Position numbers and translations under genes: made by a program. A model generated the notes under the pieces. That model made no database searches. It was not told the DNA's origin and worked only from the letters and a program-made list of their open reading frames with translations. Shown here piece by piece: positions 6,463 through 13,054 of a DNA stretch of 17,819 nucleotides; the first letter of the stretch is position 1, and every line of letters starts with the position of its first letter. The stretch lies in the NCBI GenBank assembly GCA_041581055.1, contig JBFGCT010000075.1, positions 1-17,819 on the forward strand, given 5' to 3'. This stretch comes from JBFGCT01 sp041581055 (GTDB taxonomy: Bacteria > Actinomycetota > Acidimicrobiia > Acidimicrobiales > Ilumatobacteraceae).

Positions 6463-7242
6463 ATGTCCGCACTCCCCTTCAACGCCACCGAGCACATCCG
6501 AACCGACGGCCAGCAGCTCATCGACGCCGTGCTCCGGACCGGGCTCGACCAACCGGTCCCCAGCTGCGACGCGTGGACGACGGGCGATCTGCTCTGGCAC
6601 ATCGCCGAGGTCTGGGACTTCTGGGGCCTCGTCGTCCGCGACCGGATCACCGACGTCGAGGTGCTCAAGCAGCTCCCCGACGTGCCCCGCCCGACCGACG
6701 ACCTCCTCGTGAACTGGGCAACCGCGTCGCTGACCAACGTCATCGGCACCCTGGTCGACACCCCTCCTGACACCGAGGTCTGGACGTGGACCGGCCAGAA
6801 CCGCGACGCGACATGGGTGCGCCGCCGGATGGCCCACGAGACCGCCGTCCACCGCTGGGACGCCGAGCGGACGGTCGGCGACCCGTACCGGATCCCGATC
6901 GCGATGGCGGCGGACGGGATTGACGAGTTCCTCGAGTACTTCTCGTGGCGCGGCCGTGAACAACCGCTCGACGGCGCCGTCTACCTGCACTGCACCGACA
7001 CCGATCGCCGCGTCGCCACCGGCAGCGACGACATCGGCGCGGTCAACGGCGACTGGATCGTCAACCGCCTCGACGGCAACGGGGTCGACTTCGACCGCAC
7101 CCGCGGGAAGGCCGACGCGGCGATCGGCGGCCGGGCGAGCGACCTGTTGCTGTGGCTCTGGGGCCGCGACGCCGGCCCGGTCGAGATCCTCGGCGACGCC
7201 GACCTCGCCGACCGGTTCCGCTCCGGCTCGATGCTCGGCTGA
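6463..7242 (+). CDS. Maleylpyruvate isomerase family mycothiol-dependent enzyme (DinB-like fold)
   Basis: 259 aa from ATG 6463. The N-terminal DinB/MDMPI domain has the three expected metal ligands: H46 in DLLWHIAEVW, and E126 and H130 in AHETAVHRWD. These match the His/Glu/His site of the mycothiol-dependent maleylpyruvate isomerase structure. The C-terminal part (about 165-259; LLLWLWGRD then ILGDADLADRF) resembles the MDMPI C-terminal domain. The family uses mycothiol as thiol cofactor for isomerisation, transfer or detoxification reactions; the substrate here cannot be told from sequence. No aromatic-catabolism genes are nearby, so a general mycothiol transferase is as likely as a true isomerase. 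It ends in a strong inverted repeat facing the convergent phosphatase gene. Confidence 0.88.
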   Translation: MSALPFNATEHIRTDGQQLIDAVLRTGLDQPVPSCDAWTTGDLLWHIAEVWDFWGLVVRDRITDVEVLKQLPDVPRPTDDLLVNWATASLTNVIGTLVDTPPDTEVWTWTGQNRDATWVRRRMAHETAVHRWDAERTVGDPYRIPIAMAADGIDEFLEYFSWRGREQPLDGAVYLHCTDTDRRVATGSDDIGAVNGDWIVNRLDGNGVDFDRTRGKADAAIGGRASDLLLWLWGRDAGPVEILGDADLADRFRSGSMLG

Positions 7243-7261
7243 CCCGCACCCCAGACCGGTT

Positions 7262-7305
7262 CTCGTGAACAGTTTGCGGCGTAACGCCCGCAAACTGTTC
7301 ACGAG
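7262..7305. terminator. Perfect 18-bp inverted repeat between convergent genes
   Basis: CTCGTGAACAGTTTGCGG (7262-7279) is followed after 8 nt by its exact reverse complement (7288-7305). It starts 19 nt after one stop codon and ends 4 nt before the other. It is suited to stop transcription from both sides, although there is no U-tract. The mixed-composition arms are longer and more perfect than a terminator needs, so it may also be a copy of a dispersed palindromic element. Confidence 0.6.
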
Positions 7306-7309
7306 GTCG

Positions 7310-8104
7310 TCAGAGGTCGGCGTGGCGGGCGCGGACGAGCTCGTCGAGCAGGTTCGGGCACGAGGCGGCGACCGGGGCCCGGCGGGCCTCGTGGTCGAGG
7401 ACGACGAGCTCCCGCTCGAAGGCGTCGACGATCACGCCACCGGCCTCGGTCAGGATCAGCATCCCGGCGAGGTAGTCCCACACCCCGAGCTCGCCGTGGG
7501 TCATGTCGACGTACGCGTCGAATCCGCCCCTGGCCACGTTGCAGATGTCGAGCTCGGCCGACCCCATCGCCCGGAACTGGCGCCACCCCATGTGCCGCGG
7601 CGGCCACCCGTTGACCGCGACGACCGCCTCGGCCAACTCGGTCGCCGCCGACACCGTGATCGGCCCGCCCTGCCAGAACGCACCGCCGCCCCGCGTCGCG
7701 TGGAACCGGTCGCCGGTCACCAGGTTCGCCACCATGGCCACCTCCGGCACACCGTCGACGGCCAGGCACAGCGCCGTGTTGCACCACGGGAGCCCGAGGC
7801 TGGCGTTCGTCGAGCCGTCGAGCGGGTCGACCACGACGACGCCCGCCGAGTCTCCGTCGGCGGGCTGCTGCAGACCCGTCTCCTCGGACAGCACCGCGTA
7901 CCCGAGCCGGAGGATCGGCGTCACGCAGGCCTCGTCGACGTCGAGGTCGACCCGATACTGCCCGGCCCGCCGTCCGGACTCGCTCCAGTCGGTCGTCTCG
8001 GCGAGCACCCGGGATGTCCGGTCGCAGATATTGCCGAAGAGCTCCAGCACATCGGCGACGTCGACGCCCGAATTCGGTTGGCCGTTGTCGATCGTCCCAC
8101 TCAC
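7310..8104 (-). CDS. Inositol monophosphatase family protein
   Basis: 264 aa from GTG 8104. The frame runs open far upstream, but GTG 8104 sits 8 nt after a TACCGT -10 and gives the usual family length. Metal-site motifs are all present: SEETG (E74/E75), DPLDGSTN (D93, D96; family motif A) and WDYLAGMLILTEAGG (about W209-D210; motif B). Family members hydrolyse phosphate monoesters such as myo-inositol-1-phosphate, histidinol phosphate or fructose-1,6-bisphosphate using Mg2+. Inositol phosphate would fit an organism making mycothiol, but substrate choice is not visible here. It is cytoplasmic, divergent from the 188-aa acidic protein and convergent with the mycothiol-dependent enzyme. Confidence 0.9.
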   Translation of the reverse strand: MSGTIDNGQPNSGVDVADVLELFGNICDRTSRVLAETTDWSESGRRAGQYRVDLDVDEACVTPILRLGYAVLSEETGLQQPADGDSAGVVVVDPLDGSTNASLGLPWCNTALCLAVDGVPEVAMVANLVTGDRFHATRGGGAFWQGGPITVSAATELAEAVVAVNGWPPRHMGWRQFRAMGSAELDICNVARGGFDAYVDMTHGELGVWDYLAGMLILTEAGGVIVDAFERELVVLDHEARRAPVAASCPNLLDELVRARHADL

Positions 8105-8112
8105 GACATGGG

Positions 8113-8122
8113 ACGGTAGTGT
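8113..8122. promoter_or_regulatory. Overlapping divergent -10 elements sharing one TA step
   Basis: On the plus strand TAGTGT (8117-8122) lies 9 nt before ATG 8132. On the minus strand TACCGT (8118-8113) lies 8 nt before GTG 8104. Both fit TANNNT and share the TA at 8117-8118. A candidate -35 for the minus side is ATGACT at 8142-8137 with an 18-nt spacer, inside the divergent coding start. The whole intergenic region is 27 nt. Confidence 0.5.
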
Positions 8123-8131
8123 CCGCACTCG

Positions 8132-8698
8132 ATGGCAGTCATCGATGTAGCGGGATTCGTCGCCGACGTGAAGAGCCAGGCGATCGATCACGGCTTCCAC
8201 GTCCACGACGAGCGGCACTTCGTCGAGACGTACTCGCTGCGCCAACTCTGGGAGGTCGACCTCCACCCCGAGGAGGCGTGTTCCGGGCCGATCGACCTGC
8301 ATCTCAGCCTCGACGTCGACCCGCGGGCGATGCTCGGGTTCGAGGACGCGATCATCAAGCTCGACGAGATCGACGACCCGCCGAAGGACTTCGAGTTCCC
8401 GGTGCTGTTCACCTGGACGCTCCCGCCGCTCCCCGAGCCGCCCGACCTGCTCATCCTGGCGACCGAGCTCGCCGGCATCGGAGGACCCGACCTCCCCGTC
8501 GAGGTGTCGGCGATCGACTCCTTCCCGAGCGTCACCGACGCCCCCGAGCGCAGCCTGTCGATCGTCGCCAAGATGTCCGTCAACCTGGCCGACGTCTACC
8601 TCAACAACGACGACGCGATCACCAACGCGTTCGACCGCTGCAAGCACGTGAGCCTGTTCCTGCTCGACGAGGCGCCCGCCTGGTTGGGCGACTACTGA
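8132..8698 (+). CDS. Hypothetical acidic cytoplasmic protein (188 aa)
   Basis: 188 aa, no signal peptide or membrane segment, rich in Asp, Glu and Pro (PPLPEPPDLL). I recognise no family. The N-terminal part (FVADVKSQAIDHGFHVHDERHFVETYSLRQLWEVDLHPEEACSGPIDLHL when read in pieces) suggests a compact alpha/beta fold with scattered His and acidic residues but no clear catalytic motif. It starts 9 nt after TAGTGT, so it is probably leaderless. The 88-aa acidic protein follows after 19 nt and is probably co-transcribed. It shares its promoter region with the divergent inositol-phosphatase-like gene. Confidence 0.72.
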   Translation: MAVIDVAGFVADVKSQAIDHGFHVHDERHFVETYSLRQLWEVDLHPEEACSGPIDLHLSLDVDPRAMLGFEDAIIKLDEIDDPPKDFEFPVLFTWTLPPLPEPPDLLILATELAGIGGPDLPVEVSAIDSFPSVTDAPERSLSIVAKMSVNLADVYLNNDDAITNAFDRCKHVSLFLLDEAPAWLGDY

Positions 8699-8717
8699 CA
8701 ACCGAAGGCGGGAGACC

Positions 8718-8984
8718 ATGCGCGTCCACGAACTCATCGAGATCCTGACCGAACAGCCGGCCGACGCGGAGGTCGAGCTCGCCGTCATCGCGCCGGTCGA
8801 CGAGTCCTCCGACGACATCACCGTCGACCGCTATTTCGTCGACGGCGTGCTCCCGTGGCTGGACGCCGAGGACGACGAGGACAGCGACACCCCGGGCGAG
8901 CTCACGATCTGGCTCGTCGGGGGCGAGGAGGCCGACGTCGACGCCTTCCTCGACGCGATCGAACAGGCCGACGACACCGACTGA
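8718..8984 (+). CDS. Very acidic small protein (88 aa)
   Basis: 88 aa. I count 29 Asp/Glu against two Arg and no Lys, an extreme negative charge. The start MRVHELIEILTEQPADAEVELAV resembles a short N-terminal helix-plus-strand unit seen in small actinobacterial and phage unknown proteins (residues PADAEV then a strand). A purine-rich GGGAG lies just before the ATG and serves as a ribosome binding site, unlike the leaderless genes nearby, consistent with an internal operon position 19 nt after the 188-aa gene. No catalytic residues are recognised. Function unknown; the charge could suit a protein-binding or nucleic-acid-mimicking role, but nothing here shows it. Confidence 0.7.
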   Translation: MRVHELIEILTEQPADAEVELAVIAPVDESSDDITVDRYFVDGVLPWLDAEDDEDSDTPGELTIWLVGGEEADVDAFLDAIEQADDTD

Positions 8985-8993
8985 CCGACCCAC

Positions 8994-9025
8994 CGGGCCG
9001 CCCCGCGTCCGCGCTCGACGGCCCG
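8994..9025. terminator. Inverted repeat between convergent genes
   Basis: CGGGCCG (8994-9000) pairs with CGGCCCG (9019-9025) across an 18-nt loop. It lies in the 44-nt gap between the 88-aa gene and the alpha/beta hydrolase end. Long loop and no U-tract, so only a weak candidate. Confidence 0.3.
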
Positions 9026-9028
9026 TCG

Positions 9029-9850
9029 TCAGAACGCGGCGAGGAAGCCGAGCAACCGGTCGGTCCAGCGGCCGAGATCGTCCCAACTCCGCGCGACCGA
9101 CAACTCGGCGTGGGGCATCAGCTCGACGAGCGCCTCGGCGGAGCTCACCGGGTGCCCGGCGTCGCCGCTCCAGGCGAGGATCAGCGTCGGCGCCTCGACC
9201 AGGGCGACGACCTCGCGCGGCGGCAAGTTCGCGGTCGCCGCTCCCCGGAACACGGCCGCCAACCGATCCGGCTCGGCGGCGCGCATCGCCAGCGCCCGAC
9301 GCTCATCCCACTCCGGACGCCCGACGAACGGGTCAGGGGTCGGCAGTCCCGACGCCGCGGCGATCAGCGGCTCCACGCCGGCCCGCTCGACGACGCGCGC
9401 CATGCGCTCGTAGATGTCGGTCTGCTCCGCCCGCGTCTCCCAGCCGGTCGGCGGGATCGCCAAGACCAGCCCGACGACGCGGTCCGGCGCGGCGACGGCG
9501 GCGTGGAGGGCGGTCGCCGCGCCGAGCGACGCGCCGCCCGCGACGTACGCCTCGACGCCGGCCTCGCCGGCCAACTCGAGCTGGTCGAGGGCCAAGGCGT
9601 CCCAGCCGTACGCCCTCGGCTCGGTGGTGAGCCCCGACTCGCCGTGCCCGCGGGCGTCGTACCGCAACACCCTGGCCCGCGCGGTCACCGCCGGCCAGTC
9701 GATCAGCGTGCCGCCGTCCTCGTCGGCTCGGCTGCTCGTCAGCCCGTGCCCCCAAACCAGCGGCGTGCCGCGTGTCGGCCCGGCGAGCTCGTAGGCGAGC
9801 TCGACCCCGCGGATCGACGCCCGACCGCTCCGCGACGCTCCCGAGATCAT
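9029..9850 (-). CDS. Alpha/beta hydrolase fold protein
   Basis: 273 aa. Start at ATG 9850 is supported by a GGAAAGG ribosome binding site 9 nt upstream and a good promoter beyond it. Family features: oxyanion HG in VWGHGLTS (H35-G36), DARGHGESG (65-73), and the nucleophile elbow GGASLGA with Ser108. The likely acid is D230 in GDAGHPVSS. The catalytic His normally found after the last strand is not visible: that region reads VARSWDDLGRW. H233, three residues after the acid, is the only nearby His, so the enzyme may be inactive or use an altered triad. Substrate unknown; cytoplasmic. It is divergent from the glycosyltransferase gene with 133 nt between the two starts. Confidence 0.88.
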   Translation of the reverse strand: MISGASRSGRASIRGVELAYELAGPTRGTPLVWGHGLTSSRADEDGGTLIDWPAVTARARVLRYDARGHGESGLTTEPRAYGWDALALDQLELAGEAGVEAYVAGGASLGAATALHAAVAAPDRVVGLVLAIPPTGWETRAEQTDIYERMARVVERAGVEPLIAAASGLPTPDPFVGRPEWDERRALAMRAAEPDRLAAVFRGAATANLPPREVVALVEAPTLILAWSGDAGHPVSSAEALVELMPHAELSVARSWDDLGRWTDRLLGFLAAF

Positions 9851-9859
9851 GATGGCGAA

Positions 9860-9866
9860 CCTTTCC
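9860..9866 (-). promoter_or_regulatory. Ribosome binding site deciding the hydrolase start
   Basis: On the minus strand GGAAAGG lies 9 nt before ATG 9850. It is one of the few good Shine-Dalgarno sequences in this window and excludes the longer in-frame start at 9898. Confidence 0.55.
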
Positions 9867-9885
9867 AGCGGCCGGATCAGGAGGC

Positions 9886-9914
9886 AAGGTACCGCCACCG
9901 CTCGCGACGGTCAA
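9886..9914 (-). promoter_or_regulatory. Canonical promoter TTGACC-N17-TACCTT for the alpha/beta hydrolase
   Basis: On the minus strand TTGACC (9914-9909) and TACCTT (9891-9886) are exactly 17 nt apart. Initiation would fall near 9879, giving a leader of about 28 nt that contains the GGAAAGG ribosome binding site. This is the best housekeeping-type promoter in the window. Confidence 0.6.
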
Positions 9915-9969
9915 CGGGGGGAGTCGGCGGGCCCGCAGTCGGTGGCGCGGCAGCGCGGACGCCAGTCGT

Positions 9970-9975
9970 TACGCT
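9970..9975 (+). promoter_or_regulatory. -10 element TACGCT for the GT2 gene (leaderless)
   Basis: TACGCT fits TANNNT and lies 8 nt before ATG 9984. It supports that start over the extended in-frame candidate at 9849, which would overlap the divergent hydrolase start and add an unlikely Arg/Gln/Gly-rich segment. Confidence 0.5.
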
Positions 9976-9983
9976 CCTGGGCG

Positions 9984-10961
9984 ATGAGTGTGGCGGAAAA
10001 GCATCCCACCGGCGGGATCACGGCCGCGACCATCGCCGACCCCCTCGCCGACACCGACCCCGGGGTCGACCTCTACGACGTGTCGGTCGTGCTCCCCGTC
10101 TACAACGAGAAGGGCCACCTCGAAGAGGAGATCGACCGCATCCGGGCGGCCCTCGACGCGTCCGAGTACACCTACGAGATCATCGTCGTCGACGACGGGT
10201 CCGACGACGGGTCCTCCGACACGCTGCGGACGATCGCCGACATCCGCCTGCTCGAGTTCGTCAAGAACCGGGGTTCCGGCTCGGCCCGCAAGTTCGGCAC
10301 CCGGGCGGCCCGGGGAACCGTCGTCGTCTGGACCGACGCCGACATGACCTACCCGAACCACCAGATCCCCGAGCTGGTGGCCGAGCTCAAGGGTCACGAC
10401 CAGGTCGTCGGCGCCCGAACGTCCGAGCAGGGCACGGTCAAGTTCTTCCGGGTGCCGGCGAAGTGGCTGATCCGCCAGCTCGCCAGCTTCCTCACCGACA
10501 CCAAGATCCCCGACCTCAACTCCGGGCTCCGAGCGTTCCGCCGCGACGTGGGGCGGCAGTACCTTCATCTGCTCCCGCCCGGGTTCAGCTGCGTGACGAC
10601 GCTGACGATGGCGTTCCTCGCCAACGGCTACTCGGTGAAGTACGTGCCGATCGAGTACTCCAAGCGGGCCGGGCGGTCGAAGTTCCACTGGTGGGCCGAC
10701 ACGCGGCGCTATCTGACCCAGGTGATCCGGCTCATCCTCGGCTACAACCCGCTCAAGATCTTCATCCCGCTCGGGCTCCTGCTGACCGTCGGCGGGTTCG
10801 GCAAGCTGCTGTACGACATCGTCGACAAAGACTGGCGGGTGGCGACCAACACCATCGTCCTGCTCTTCGCCGCGTTCCAGGTGGTGGCGATCGGCCTGCT
10901 CGCCGACCTCATCGGCCGCGTCAGCAGGGCGACCGACGAGGTGGAGCCCGCCCGCCGGTGA
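9984..10961 (+). CDS. Glycosyltransferase family 2, polyprenyl-phosphate sugar synthase type
   Basis: 325 aa. GT-A fold: VSVVLPVYNEKGHL (33-46), the nucleotide-binding VDDGS (69-73), and the DXD-type TDAD (117-120). The acceptor region has PDLNSGLRAFRRD, followed by YSKRAGRSKFHWWADTRRY, typical of dolichyl/polyprenyl-phosphate mannose or glucose synthases (DPM1/GtrB group). Two C-terminal transmembrane helices (about 255-277 and 288-310) anchor it. Such enzymes transfer a sugar from a nucleotide donor to polyprenyl phosphate on the cytoplasmic face. Its stop codon overlaps the GTG of the following GT-C gene by 4 nt, so the lipid-linked sugar is probably the donor for that enzyme (inference). 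The sugar cannot be told from sequence. Confidence 0.9.
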   Translation: MSVAEKHPTGGITAATIADPLADTDPGVDLYDVSVVLPVYNEKGHLEEEIDRIRAALDASEYTYEIIVVDDGSDDGSSDTLRTIADIRLLEFVKNRGSGSARKFGTRAARGTVVVWTDADMTYPNHQIPELVAELKGHDQVVGARTSEQGTVKFFRVPAKWLIRQLASFLTDTKIPDLNSGLRAFRRDVGRQYLHLLPPGFSCVTTLTMAFLANGYSVKYVPIEYSKRAGRSKFHWWADTRRYLTQVIRLILGYNPLKIFIPLGLLLTVGGFGKLLYDIVDKDWRVATNTIVLLFAAFQVVAIGLLADLIGRVSRATDEVEPARR

Positions 10962-13054
10962 CCGTCGTCAGCCCGGAGGCGGCTCCGGAGCAACGCGCCG
11001 CCGACACGCCGACGTTCGATGGCGATCGCTCGGTCGGGTTGGCCGAGGCGGCGATGCTGTTCGTCGTGGCCGGCGTCGGGCTGACGGCGTGGGTCTCGCT
11101 CGTCCTGGCCCAGCTGCGCGCCCACGACCTGCCCCTCGTCGCCCTGGTGACGGTCGTGCTCCTCGCGGCCGTCCTGGTCGTGGCGGTCCGCCACCCGAGC
11201 CGGCCGAGGATCGTCTTTGACGCCGCCGAGGCGGCGCTTGCCGCCGGCGTGGGGCTCGTCTCGGCCGTGATGTACGCGCCGGGGTTCCCGTACGCCTTCG
11301 GCGACAAGGACCCGGGGGTCTACGTCGCCCACGGGATGGCGATCGGCCGGGAGGGGTCGCTGTCGTACTACGACGCGATCGCCGTCGCCGCCCAAACCGG
11401 CGACGTCCAGTACACGAGCTGGGGCCTGGCCCGCTTCCCGGCCTACTGGATCAACCCGGACAACGGGGCCGAAGTGCTCCCGCAGTTCTACCATCAGTGG
11501 CCGGCGCTGCTCGGGACGGCGGCCGACGTCGGTGGCTTCGGCGCCGTCGCCAACCTGACCCCGCTGCTCGGCGTGCTGTCGACCGTCGCCGTCGTGCTCG
11601 CCGTCCGCCGGGGTTTCGGCCGCAACCGTCTGGGCACCGCGGCGGGCGCGATCGCCGGGCTCCTGCTCGCCACCAACATGCTCCAGGTGTGGCAGGCCAA
11701 GAGCCCGTCGACCGAGATGCTCACGCAGCTCTACCTCGCCGGCGCGACGCTCGCCGTCGTCGTCGCGATCCGCAGCCGGTGGGCGCCGGCGGCCGCCCTC
11801 GCCGGCGCGCTGACCACGCTGACCTTCCAGGCCCGGCCGGACGGCGTCCTCCTGGTCCTGCTCGCCGTCGGAATCGGGGCGGTGCTCTACGGAACCGGCC
11901 ACTGGGAACGGCGGCTGACCTGGTTCGCGGTCGGCCTCGCGCTCCCGCTGCCGACGGCGCTGTACCAGGCCTACTGGGCCGCCGAGACCTACACGCGGGT
12001 CAACGGGATCCCGTCGCTGGGGCGGTTCGCGGCGATGGTCGTGGTGATGGTCGTGGTCGGCGTCGCGACCCGGCTGGCGCTTGCCGGGCCGTTGGCCGAC
12101 CGCGCCGCGGCGGCGGTCGAGCGGATCCCCCGCCGGCGGGCCGAGCGCGGGGCCGGGATCGCGATCGTCACGGTCTACGGCGCGCTGTTGATCCTGGCGT
12201 GGTTCCGCGAGTCGCTCCTCGGCGAGGAGACATTCTTCGCCCGCAGCGGCGAGTTCGAGCGCTCGTACGCGGAGGACAACCTGCTCCGCCTGTCGTGGTT
12301 CTTCACCCCGCTCGGCCTGATCGCGATGTGGGCCGGGCTGTGCGTGCTCGCGCTGCGCCGCTGGAGCGCCGCGGCGTGGGCGGTCGCGCTCCCCGGCCTC
12401 GTCCTGCTCCCGGTCTACCTGTGGGACGCCAGGATCTCGCCGCAGCTCATCTGGTGGGGACGGCGGTTCACGCCGGTCGTCATCGTCGCCATCGTCGCCT
12501 TGATCGGACTCGCGCTCGGCTGGGCGCTCACCCGGGGCGGGCGGTGGCGCGTGGCGTCGGGCGCGGCCGCCCTGGCCGTCGCCGGCGTGCTCCTGAGCTT
12601 CCAGGTAGGCCAGTCGTGGCGGCTGCGCGGCCATGACGAGTTCGGCCAGAGCATCAACGTGGTCGAGACGCTGTCCGCGCTGGCCGGCGACGAACAGGCG
12701 CTGTACATCTGGGTCGGCGAGTACCGCGGCCTCGACCGGCCGAGCCGCAACCTCGGCGGCCCCCTGTGGTTCATCGAGAATCAGTTGTCGGTCGTGCTCG
12801 ACGAGCCACGCCGGCCCGGCGACGTCCCCGAGGACCTGATCGAGGACTACGCGGCCGCGTTCCCCGACACGCGCGTCCTGCTCGTCGGCGAGGGCGACGA
12901 CCCGCCGCCGGGATTCGACGCCAGCCGGCTGACGTCGCTGAGCCGGATGGTGATCACCCTGCCGGTCTGGGAGGAGACGCTGGAGGAGGCCCCGAGCCGC
13001 CCGCGGCCCGGCGGCATCCTGATCAACCTGAGCGTGTGGGAGTGGCAGCGCTGA
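10958..13054 (+). CDS. GT-C fold integral membrane glycosyltransferase (PMT/ArnT-like)
   Basis: 698 aa. Starts at GTG 10958 inside the GTGA overlap with the GT2 stop. About 11-13 transmembrane helices cover residues 27 to about 560, followed by a soluble C-terminal domain. Between the first helices the loop GDKDPGVYVAHG (about 115-126) carries the acidic residues that GT-C enzymes use to bind polyprenyl-phosphate sugar and catalyse transfer on the outer face. Other family-like stretches are YHQWPALLG and FQARPDGVLL. The C-terminal domain (about 565-698; LYIWVGEYRGLDRP, GGPLWFIENQLSVVLDEP) resembles the extracytoplasmic domain seen in large actinobacterial GT39/GT83-like proteins. The acceptor is unknown. 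Its 3' end overlaps the convergent UPF0104-like gene by 32 nt. Confidence 0.85.
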   Translation: MTVVSPEAAPEQRAADTPTFDGDRSVGLAEAAMLFVVAGVGLTAWVSLVLAQLRAHDLPLVALVTVVLLAAVLVVAVRHPSRPRIVFDAAEAALAAGVGLVSAVMYAPGFPYAFGDKDPGVYVAHGMAIGREGSLSYYDAIAVAAQTGDVQYTSWGLARFPAYWINPDNGAEVLPQFYHQWPALLGTAADVGGFGAVANLTPLLGVLSTVAVVLAVRRGFGRNRLGTAAGAIAGLLLATNMLQVWQAKSPSTEMLTQLYLAGATLAVVVAIRSRWAPAAALAGALTTLTFQARPDGVLLVLLAVGIGAVLYGTGHWERRLTWFAVGLALPLPTALYQAYWAAETYTRVNGIPSLGRFAAMVVVMVVVGVATRLALAGPLADRAAAAVERIPRRRAERGAGIAIVTVYGALLILAWFRESLLGEETFFARSGEFERSYAEDNLLRLSWFFTPLGLIAMWAGLCVLALRRWSAAAWAVALPGLVLLPVYLWDARISPQLIWWGRRFTPVVIVAIVALIGLALGWALTRGGRWRVASGAAALAVAGVLLSFQVGQSWRLRGHDEFGQSINVVETLSALAGDEQALYIWVGEYRGLDRPSRNLGGPLWFIENQLSVVLDEPRRPGDVPEDLIEDYAAAFPDTRVLLVGEGDDPPPGFDASRLTSLSRMVITLPVWEETLEEAPSRPRPGGILINLSVWEWQR

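Noticed and set aside
4961..6463. 500-codon plus-strand frame opposite the DUF222/HNH gene
   Set aside because: It shows no recognisable domain and is the GC-driven shadow of the minus-strand gene with intact HNH residues.
8855..10957. Upstream extension of the GT-C frame
   Set aside because: The frame is open through the hydrolase and GT2 regions only because of high GC. The true start is GTG 10958, coupled to the GT2 stop.
10742..12634. 630-codon minus-strand frame over the GT-C gene
   Set aside because: Highly charged, without hydrophobic or domain structure, opposite a clear multi-pass membrane protein.
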